This document shows, piece after piece, positions 1 to 5,185 of a stretch of 5,185 nt of DNA. The notes beneath the pieces are model-generated. The model was not told the origin of the DNA, did not search any database, and worked only from the letters and a program-made list of their open reading frames with translations. Origin of the DNA: an uncultured Campylobacter sp. (GTDB lineage Bacteria; Campylobacterota; Campylobacteria; Campylobacterales; Campylobacteraceae); assembly GCF_938040115.1 (NCBI RefSeq), contig NZ_CALHXD010000075.1:1-5185 (forward strand), written 5' to 3'. Made by a program: the position numbers and the translations under genes. Positions within the stretch are counted from its first letter, which is position 1. Each line of letters opens with the position of its first letter.

Positions 1-93
1 AAATTCTCTTTTTTTATCCCTTTAAATTTAGATAATCTATGCTTGGCATATCCCCAGAATTTTTATATACCATTTATCTGAGTATAAACTCTG

Positions 94-152
94 CTGTCTC
101 TTTTAAGCATACCGAATACCAGGGTTTTATTTGCTATGCTTCTGTCTCTTTT
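94..152. repeat. 37-bp imperfect palindrome flanked exactly by 11-bp direct repeats
   Basis: CTGTCTCTTTT occurs perfectly at 94-104 and 142-152. Between the copies, with no spare base, lies 105-141. Its ends AAGCATA (105-111) and TATGCTT (135-141) are perfect inverted repeats. After one C-C mismatch the pairing continues C-G, G-T, then AATA with TATT, leaving a 9-nt loop at 119-127. The whole reads as a hairpin with 13 of 14 positions paired. The layout is that of a very small inserted palindrome with a target-site duplication, or of a structured RNA element in the tRNA trailer. It encodes no protein. The geometry is certain; the origin is not. Confidence 0.7.
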
Positions 153-167
153 GCCTCTAGGGCTTTC

Positions 168-206
168 AAAAAAATCAAAAAACTAAAAATAGGAGGAAAA
201 TTTGAT
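168..206 (-). terminator. Weak AT-rich terminator-like structure after the tRNA
   Basis: On the minus strand ATCAAA (206-201) is the inverted repeat of TTTGAT (179-174), which is followed directly by TTTTTT (173-168). A stem with a U-tract just past the tRNA CCA end is where a terminator is expected. However the stem has one G-C pair and the loop is 21 nt, so stability is poor. The loop also contains CCTCCT (196-191). Low confidence as a working terminator. Confidence 0.3.
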
Positions 207-209
207 AGA

Positions 210-286
210 TGGTGTCCCCGACAGGATTCGAACCTGTGGCCTCAAAATTAGGAATTTTGCGCTCTATCCTACTGAGCTACGAGGAC
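210..286 (-). tRNA. tRNA-Arg (anticodon CCU)
   Basis: Complete 77-nt cloverleaf on the minus strand, including an encoded CCA (212-210). Acceptor stem GTCCTCG (286-280) pairs with CGGGGAC (220-214) with one T-G wobble, and the discriminator base is A213. The D arm has GCTC/GAGC, the anticodon stem CAAAA/TTTTG encloses the loop TTCCTAA, and the T arm is ACAGG-TTCGAAT-CCTGT. The anticodon CCU reads the arginine codon AGG. The 5' end lies only 12 bp after the receiver stop codon, so it may be cut by RNase P from a longer mRNA-tRNA transcript. A promoter of its own would have to lie inside the receiver gene; the minus-strand TTAAAT at 302-297 is the only faint -10 candidate. Confidence 0.97.
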
Positions 287-310
287 AAAATCGGCAATTT
301 AATCGCCGAT
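287..310 (-). terminator. Small terminator-like hairpin between receiver gene and tRNA
   Basis: Minus-strand RNA forms a perfect 6-bp stem, AUCGGC (310-305) with GCCGAU (295-290), and two further A-U pairs are possible inside the 9-nt loop. The stem is followed by UUU (289-287), which abuts the first base of the tRNA. The 5' arm is made of the final codons of the receiver gene and the loop holds its TAA stop. The U-tract is short, so this may attenuate only partly, protect the mRNA 3' end, or serve as a processing boundary. Termination itself is inferred. Confidence 0.45.
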
Positions 311-679
311 AATATTCATAACATCGTCTAGTTTTTTGTGAAGATCTTTGTCGTTGATGGGCTTTGTCATAAAGTCATAAGCACCCTTATTTAAAGCCTC
401 TCGTTTAGCGGTCTCGTCCGTCGTAAGGACAATGACGGGGATATGAGCTATACTTTCTCTAGCGTGAAGATTATCTAAAAATTCCAGCCCATTCATCACA
501 GGCATTACGATATCTAATAAAATCAAATCAACGGGCTGAACTTCGAGTACGGCAAGGGCGTCCAAGCCGTTTTTGGCTTGGAGTATGGTTTGGAATTTGC
601 CGTATTTTTTTAGCATAACTTCAAGTAGCTTTAAATTTATAGCGTCGTCATCAACCGTTAAAACTTTCAAATCTCTCAT
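299..679 (-). CDS. Stand-alone CheY-like response regulator receiver protein
   Basis: A 126-residue single-domain response regulator of normal receiver length, with no output domain. Phosphorylation-site residues are all present: acidic pocket D11/D12 (VDDD), phosphoacceptor D56 in LILLDIVMP, switch threonine T86 (VLTTDE) and K106 in the TKP motif. The protein should accept phosphate on D56 and act by protein-protein contact or as a phosphate sink, not by binding DNA. It starts 14 bp after the stop of the hybrid kinase on the same strand, so the two are almost certainly co-transcribed and the kinase (H390 or D1248 through an HPt elsewhere) is the likely donor; that pairing is inference. The ATG at 679-677 is supported by a GAGG ribosome site 6 nt upstream and by the receiver fold beginning at residue 4. 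Its last codons form one arm of a hairpin that precedes the tRNA. It resembles chemotaxis CheY in size but nothing nearby ties it to flagella. Confidence 0.95.
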   Translation of the reverse strand: MRDLKVLTVDDDAINLKLLEVMLKKYGKFQTILQAKNGLDALAVLEVQPVDLILLDIVMPVMNGLEFLDNLHARESIAHIPVIVLTTDETAKREALNKGAYDFMTKPINDKDLHKKLDDVMNIIGD

Positions 680-685
680 TTAAGA

Positions 686-689
686 CCTC
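686..689 (-). promoter_or_regulatory. Ribosome binding site of the receiver gene
   Basis: The minus strand reads GAGG, then six bases (TCTTAA), then ATG. It lies in the 14-bp gap after the kinase TAA stop. A second purine run, AAGGA, overlaps that stop codon, which would suit translational coupling between kinase and receiver. The site supports the ATG at 679-677 as start. Confidence 0.7.
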
Positions 690-693
690 ATCC

Positions 694-3600
694 TTATATA
701 TATTTTTGTGCGAGTTTCTCAAGACCCGACTTGGTGATATTGTAACTAGCGACTTCGCTAAATAGTGGATTTTCATCGTTGTCGTTAGAAAACAGAACTA
801 GCTTGGTCGCAGACGCTTTTCGGCGTAAGCTCTCTAACGCCGCTAAGTCTAGCCCCGCTAGCTTTTTATCAATCAAAACAAGCTTATAACTACCCGTAGC
901 CGCCATAGAAATAAGCTGGTCGAAATTGCCCGCAATTTCTACGTCTTTATACTGGTGTTTTAATATGCTGGCAAAAATTTTACTTTCCATAATGTTTGCC
1001 TTGCATATAAGTATATCTTTTGTCGGCACGCGCGCACCCTTAGCTTTCACTACGTCATCAGAAACTATGCTTTTTTTAGGAACTAGCTTCATTACCGTCT
1101 TTGGCACTTTGACAGTTTTAATGACCGTCTTAGGTACCTGGCGTTTTACAAGCTTTTTAACCAGCTTCTTTGTAGTTCCACCGGCAGGCGCTGCATCAGA
1201 TCGTTTATCACCGATAAAATTATCTAGCATTTGGGCTAAGATATCCTTTTTGATCGGCTTGGTGCAGTATTCGTCAAGCCCTGCTGCCATAAATTTCTCT
1301 CTATCGCCCTTTAGCGCATTGGCAGTAACAGCCACGATCGGGATGTGGCGGAGATTATTCTCGTGCTCGTATTGTTTGATCTGTTTTGTAGACTCGATAC
1401 CGTCCATAACAGGCATCGAAATATCCATAAATATGAGATCATAGTCGTTATTGGCTTTTCTGGCTTCCAGCGCCAAAAGTCCGTTTTCGACTATCGTCAA
1501 ATTCATATTAAAGCTATTTAACGTATGCTTCATAAGCTTTTGGTTGATCTCATTATCTTCCGCTATAAGAATTTTAGCGTTATATTTTCTATTGACCAAA
1601 GGTACATTTTCATCGGCAGGATTTCGCTCTACCGGCACTTCAACCTCTTCTTCGACTTCGACATCCTCTTCGACCATAATGGTTTCTTCCTGCTGCTCGT
1701 CTTCGTATACGGTGACGGGCACCTCGACCATCTCCTCTTCCTCAGGTTGTGGGATAACTACCGGTTCGACTTTTACGCTAACAGGCTCGATCTCTGGCTC
1801 TTCGACATGGACATTTTGAGTAGCAGGCTCTACCTTTGGAATAGACACCGACTCCGGCTCAATACTCGGCTCTTCGGCAGGCATATTTTGAGCTGCTGGT
1901 TCTACTACTGGCGTTACCGGTTCAGACTCGATATTTGAAGGTCCCTGTTTAACCTCTTCAAGTTTTGGCTCTATAGGTTTTAGTTCAGGCTCAATTGCTA
2001 CCGGCTCTGGCTCAACAGCGATAGGTTCTGGTTCGATTATCTTTTTAGTCGGAATTTCAGGTTCTGAAAGTTTAACATTTGAAATTTCATCTTCATGAGC
2101 AGAAACACTTGAAGTATCAGGCCTCGAAGCTTTAGCGATAGGAATTTCAGACTCGGTTTTAACGGCTACCGGAATTTCTTCTTCTACGCTTGGAATTTCA
2201 ACCTTTTTGGCAGGCTCTTGCACCTTGGCACTCGGTTTGATATCCGAAAGATCGATCTCTATATCAGGAATTTCAATCTCGGCCTTAGGCGTCTCAACCT
2301 TAGCCTTTGGAATTTCTATTTTTGTAGGCTCAACCTTTACTTCTTCTTCCTCTTTTTTGATCTTAGGAAGCTCTATTTCGATATCAGAAAGATCGATGCT
2401 AGGAGTTTCGGCTTTAGGAGCCTGGGTCTGCGTTGCATGTGTTTTGAGCCCCACAAAATCATCAGGAATTTCCAAAGATATAGGCTCATCGATATCGGTC
2501 TGGGCATCCTTTGTACTTGAAGGCTCTACCTTTGGCTTTTCTGTGTGCGGGATTACTATTTCAGGAACATCAATATCGATCTTTGGCGATTCAGGCTCTG
2601 TCTTTTCAATCTTAATATCGTTCATAGGCTCGATATCTATAGGCTTAATGACCGGCTCTTCTGCTCTAGGAGCTTCTTTTTTGAGCTCTTGAGCAATACT
2701 AGGCTTACTAACAGCCTCCTCTTTATGCGCAGAATGAGCTTCGGCGTCATGCGTACGCCTTCTGCTTTGCAAGATAGCGCGTAACTCATCTGCCGATGAA
2801 GCAGTGGCATGTCGTAATTCATCAAGCTTGTTGATAATAGGTCTTTCTTTTACTACCGGCTCTTCCATAATCATTTCATCAAGGGCGATAGGCTTTTCTA
2901 CCTCGGTATCCAGCTTAATCTCATGCGTCTGTGGAGCAAAATCCGATCTGCTTAGAGCAATTCCGGATTTTGAAATCTTATCTAGCGTCTTAACGAATTT
3001 AGTTAAGTTAAAAGGCTCTGTGAGGGTAAAAATTTTAGAATTTGAAATACTAATACTTTGAAGCTCTTTTGGCTTAAGAGTTAAGATCGTAGGCATACTC
3101 AATATATCGCTAACCTCGCCGTAATTCTTAAATCTAGTGATAAGAGCATCATATTTGTTATTATTTTGCGCTGAGCGGAACTGCGCGTTCGTATTAAATA
3201 TCGAAATTTTACCACCTAGCTTGCTGATGTAGTTTTTAACGATATCATTATACATCGTATCGGCGCTATCGGCTAAAAGCGCAAAATTTAGTCCTTTGAT
3301 ACTTTCAAATACTGCGTCCGCATCAGTTTTTTGTGTCTCTTTAAAAGCAAGGGTGAAGTAAAATCTAGTACCCTTTCCTACGGTAGATTTAACCTGAAGC
3401 TTACCGCCCATCATCGCTACGTATTTCGACGAAATCGTAAGTCCAAGACCTGTTCCGCCGTATTTGCGTGTGATCGTAGAGTCGGCCTGAGAGAAGGCGT
3501 TAAATACATTTGCGAGCTTATCTTCAGAAATTCCAATGCCGGTATCTTCTACGCTAAACGTTACGATCGCCTCTCCCGGAGCTTTGCTAGGCTCCCTTAA

Positions 3601-5185
3601 AATTTCAACTACGATAGTGCCGTGCTCAGGCGTAAATTTGACCGCATTTGACATGAGATTGATAAGAACCTCTTTGATCTTCGTGATGTCTCCGTATAGG
3701 TGGTGCACGAGTGTAGGATCGATGTAGAGCAGGATGTCGATATTTTTCTCCGCGGCTTTTGCGACGTAAATTTCAACGGCGCTTTCAAAGTCTTGGATCG
3801 GATTGAATAAAATATCCTCAAGCTCGACCTTATTGCTCTCGATCTTGGAGACATCCAAAATGTTATTAATGATCGTTAGAAGGTTTTCGGACGATTTTTC
3901 GATGGTATCAACGTAATCGCGCTTCTCTTCATCCAGATCGGTATTTTTAAGAAGCTCCGTAAAGCCGATGATGCCGTTAAGCGGCGTCCTGATCTCATGC
4001 GACATATTGGCTAAAAAGATCGATTTTGCCTTGTTGGCATCCTCCGCAGCGCCCTTTTGATACGCAATCAGATCAAGCGCATCCTCGATAAGCGAATACG
4101 CCTTGTTAACACCCTCACTAGTCCTAACGTCGATATGCTCGTGCTGGTTCGTCAAATCGCCGATTCGGCTAAGCACGTTGCCGAGGTCGGTAACGTTCTG
4201 TCTTAAACGTCTTGTAATACCCAAGGCAAAAACGACCAAAATAGCCGCTAAAACCCATATACCAAGAGCGATAAATAGGTTTCTTAGCCTTTGCGCTAGG
4301 TAAGTATCGGCATGCGTCGCAAGCTCAGCATTGATCTTTTCAGAAATTTCGCTTAACTTTTTATATTTAAGTGTAGTAGAGGCAAACCACTCTTGAAAAG
4401 GCACGCTATAATGTCCCTCGTCCGCTTCTTGCTGTAATGTGGCCGAAATTTTAGCAGTCTCTCTTAATGCGTTTTGAAATTCCTCTCCGTCTAGAATTTT
4501 TAAAATTGCAGCTCTAGCATCAGATTCCGGCAAGAAGTAGTAATTAGGGAGCGAACTAGATAGGTTGAAGCTAGCCCAAGTCCTTAGCTGCGCCTGATTC
4601 ATCGCCTTGCTACCGATAATGTATTCGATAATATAGTCACGCTCCGATGCGGTGGCATCCATCGCCTCATAAGTATTAAGCAACGAAACCGTCCAAACGG
4701 TGATATTTGAGCTTACAAGACCCTCTCTTAGCACTCGTTGGATTGTTTTTACATCATCATCGAATTTTTGAAAATATGAGCTGAAAAGCTCACCGAAGCT
4801 TTTGCTTTGAGCATCGACATCCCTTCTTACCTGCGGAAGTTTGTCTAATAAACCGTCTATATCGGTCTCGGCAGCCAAAAGCTCGTCATTACCGGTGCCG
4901 TAAGCAAAAATATCAAAAATGGTCTTTTTTACGACATTTTCTCTGGTATTTTTGCTTTCTTTATACTTTGCAAGCGCATCGTCGGTTTTTTTGCGTTGAC
5001 CCGATAGAAGGGTTCCCATACCGGGGTTCCCCTCGCTACCCAAAAACGCCGAAGTGATACCGCGCTCTTTATCTACCTGCTCTACTAACGCCGCGAGATT
5101 ACTATTTTTAGCAATTTGCTGCTGCAAAATTCCCACTCTGGCGTAATCCTGCAAAGAGATAAACAAGAAATATGATGCAAACGCG
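694..5185 (-). CDS. Hybrid sensor histidine kinase with NIT-like sensor, three receiver-type domains and a long acidic linker (5' partial)
   Basis: Inner-membrane hybrid histidine kinase, over 1490 residues. The frame stays open to the window edge: the codons before the TTG at 5166-5164 read AFASYF and continue into LFISL, a hydrophobic TM1, so that TTG is not the true start. Counting it as residue 1: periplasmic helical NIT-like domain about 20-290 (KERG at 33-36); TM2 about 297-316; HAMP-like linker 318-370; HisKA with H390 in MSHEIRT, where E391 and T394 fit the kinase/phosphatase HExxT pattern; HATPase_c about 497-608 with N-box N507, G1 box DTGIG 541-545 and G2 box GGTGLG 570-575; degenerate receiver 621-730; acidic, proline-rich linker about 741-1190; intact receiver 1195-1318 with E1203/D1204, D1248, T1281 and K1303; basic strip 1333-1365; degenerate receiver 1382-1490. 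Related hybrid kinases are usually well under this length; the linker explains the excess. Nitrate or nitrite sensing is family-based inference only. No HPt domain is seen. The kinase assignment is very secure and the NIT call fairly so. Confidence 0.95.
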   Translation of the reverse strand, partial: AFASYFLFISLQDYARVGILQQQIAKNSNLAALVEQVDKERGITSAFLGSEGNPGMGTLLSGQRKKTDDALAKYKESKNTRENVVKKTIFDIFAYGTGNDELLAAETDIDGLLDKLPQVRRDVDAQSKSFGELFSSYFQKFDDDVKTIQRVLREGLVSSNITVWTVSLLNTYEAMDATASERDYIIEYIIGSKAMNQAQLRTWASFNLSSSLPNYYFLPESDARAAILKILDGEEFQNALRETAKISATLQQEADEGHYSVPFQEWFASTTLKYKKLSEISEKINAELATHADTYLAQRLRNLFIALGIWVLAAILVVFALGITRRLRQNVTDLGNVLSRIGDLTNQHEHIDVRTSEGVNKAYSLIEDALDLIAYQKGAAEDANKAKSIFLANMSHEIRTPLNGIIGFTELLKNTDLDEEKRDYVDTIEKSSENLLTIINNILDVSKIESNKVELEDILFNPIQDFESAVEIYVAKAAEKNIDILLYIDPTLVHHLYGDITKIKEVLINLMSNAVKFTPEHGTIVVEILREPSKAPGEAIVTFSVEDTGIGISEDKLANVFNAFSQADSTITRKYGGTGLGLTISSKYVAMMGGKLQVKSTVGKGTRFYFTLAFKETQKTDADAVFESIKGLNFALLADSADTMYNDIVKNYISKLGGKISIFNTNAQFRSAQNNNKYDALITRFKNYGEVSDILSMPTILTLKPKELQSISISNSKIFTLTEPFNLTKFVKTLDKISKSGIALSRSDFAPQTHEIKLDTEVEKPIALDEMIMEEPVVKERPIINKLDELRHATASSADELRAILQSRRRTHDAEAHSAHKEEAVSKPSIAQELKKEAPRAEEPVIKPIDIEPMNDIKIEKTEPESPKIDIDVPEIVIPHTEKPKVEPSSTKDAQTDIDEPISLEIPDDFVGLKTHATQTQAPKAETPSIDLSDIEIELPKIKKEEEEVKVEPTKIEIPKAKVETPKAEIEIPDIEIDLSDIKPSAKVQEPAKKVEIPSVEEEIPVAVKTESEIPIAKASRPDTSSVSAHEDEISNVKLSEPEIPTKKIIEPEPIAVEPEPVAIEPELKPIEPKLEEVKQGPSNIESEPVTPVVEPAAQNMPAEEPSIEPESVSIPKVEPATQNVHVEEPEIEPVSVKVEPVVIPQPEEEEMVEVPVTVYEDEQQEETIMVEEDVEVEEEVEVPVERNPADENVPLVNRKYNAKILIAEDNEINQKLMKHTLNSFNMNLTIVENGLLALEARKANNDYDLIFMDISMPVMDGIESTKQIKQYEHENNLRHIPIVAVTANALKGDREKFMAAGLDEYCTKPIKKDILAQMLDNFIGDKRSDAAPAGGTTKKLVKKLVKRQVPKTVIKTVKVPKTVMKLVPKKSIVSDDVVKAKGARVPTKDILICKANIMESKIFASILKHQYKDVEIAGNFDQLISMAATGSYKLVLIDKKLAGLDLAALESLRRKASATKLVLFSNDNDENPLFSEVASYNITKSGLEKLAQKYI
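1771..1905 (-). repeat. Diverged tandem duplication in the linker
   Basis: Residues 1088-1111 (VEPAAQN...EEPSIEPESVSIPK) are followed directly by 1112-1132 (VEPATQN...EEPEIEPVSVK). A third start, VEPV, follows at 1133. The two units differ by a 3-residue length change and scattered substitutions, and the DNA of the copies is still recognisably alike, for example around 1798-1830 against 1868-1903. The pattern shows that the linker grew at least partly by in-frame tandem duplication. Confidence 0.75.
1951..2034 (-). repeat. EPEP-type short repeats in the linker
   Basis: Residues 1045-1072 consist of near-repeats of the phrase EPEPxAxEPE (EPEPIAV, EPEPVAI, EPELKPI, EPKLEEV), a period of about seven residues. 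It is a denser version of the general linker composition and likely arose by replication slippage or unequal recombination. Confidence 0.65.

Larger units (their letters stand above)
1..209. other. Intergenic region downstream of the tRNA, no supported gene
   Basis: AT-rich, without a coding region I can support on either strand. It contains the palindrome with direct repeats at 94-152 and the weak terminator-like structure at 168-206, described separately. Bases 1-93 show only a possible leftward extended -10 (TGG-TATATA, minus strand 72-64) with no convincing -35, and a short near-palindrome TAGAT-A-ATCTA (29-39). I see no copy of the tRNA 3' end here that would mark an integrated element's attachment site. 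Confidence 0.6.
1597..2946 (-). other. Low-complexity acidic/proline-rich linker inside the kinase (residues about 741-1190)
   Basis: About 450 residues joining the kinase core with its first pseudo-receiver to the intact receiver. The segment is built from E, P, I, V, K, D and S in short phrases such as EPEP, EIP, IEP and DLSDI. I find only three aromatic residues (F743, F904, Y1154), two glycines (G906, G1075), and no Cys or Trp. This composition indicates an extended, probably disordered tether. One predicted helix interrupts it near 779-805 (LDEL...ADELRAIL). On the plus strand this composition generates several long, meaningless open frames. Confidence 0.85.

Noticed and set aside
64..72. 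Possible leftward extended -10 promoter TGG-TATATA
   Set aside because: There is no matching -35 and no visible gene start before the window edge; such words are common in AT-rich DNA.
94..104. Resemblance of CTGTCTCTT to the Tn5 mosaic end
   Set aside because: Only nine bases match and the rest of the 19-bp end is absent. The two copies are direct, not inverted, so a Tn5-type element is not supported.
94..152. CRISPR repeat-spacer unit
   Set aside because: There are only two 11-bp repeats, and the intervening sequence is itself palindromic; no array or cas gene is present.
1..209. Attachment-site duplicate of the tRNA 3' end (integrated element)
   Set aside because: I found no repeat of the tRNA 3' sequence in this stretch, only a chance TCCCC at 51-55.
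39..251. Plus-strand open frame of 70 codons ending in the tRNA
   Set aside because: Its C-terminal residues (PRQDSNLWPQN) are the antisense translation of the tRNA, a well-known false gene. No ribosome site precedes the start and the rest is AT-rich intergenic DNA.
191..321. Perfect AGGAGG on the plus strand (191-196) followed by short frames from TTG 202 or ATG 209
   Set aside because: Both frames run antisense through the tRNA and soon stop, and their peptides are simply tRNA translations. The ATG spacing of 12 nt is also long.
926..1444. Plus-strand frame of 172 codons opposite the C-terminal receivers
   Set aside because: It lies opposite well-supported receiver coding sequence and has no recognisable domain.
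1451..2692. Several long plus-strand open frames opposite the kinase linker
   Set aside because: They are antisense shadows of low-complexity E/P/I/V codons. Their proteins are monotonous Ser/Thr or Phe/Asp/Leu/Arg strings without domains.

Overview
The window looks like a piece of a Campylobacter-type (epsilonproteobacterial) chromosome. This is an inference from the moderately AT-rich DNA, the many AAATTT/GGAATTTC-like words, the codon style and the gene content; no marker gene fixes the species. All convincing genes lie on the minus strand and read right to left: a very long hybrid sensor histidine kinase (5185 to 694, its 5' end cut off by the window), a stand-alone CheY-like receiver protein (679 to 299), and a tRNA-Arg with anticodon CCU (286 to 210). 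The gaps are 14 bp and 12 bp, so the three probably form one transcription unit, with a small terminator-like hairpin between the receiver gene and the tRNA.

The kinase is the main object. Its order is: partial TM1, a periplasmic NIT-like (nitrate/nitrite-sensing family) helical domain, TM2, a HAMP-like linker, HisKA (H390), HATPase_c, a degenerate receiver, a roughly 450-residue acidic, proline-rich and probably disordered linker, an intact receiver (D1248), a strongly basic valine-rich strip, and a second degenerate receiver at the C-terminus. Residue numbers here and below count the TTG codon at 5166-5164 as 1; the real protein begins further upstream. The intact receiver sits between a 40-residue strip with 19 acidic and no basic residues and a 33-residue strip with 13 basic and no acidic residues. 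This invites a model of electrostatic or beta-zipper folding around the receiver. The small receiver protein encoded next is the obvious candidate phosphorylation partner. There is no HPt domain and no DNA-binding output domain in the window.

The left end (1-209), downstream of the tRNA, has no convincing gene. It does hold a compact symmetric structure: a 37-bp imperfect palindrome (105-141) bounded exactly by two perfect 11-bp direct repeats (94-104 and 142-152). This could be a tiny inserted element with a target duplication, or an RNA hairpin in the tRNA trailer. A weak AT-rich terminator-like structure lies at 168-206, closer to the tRNA.
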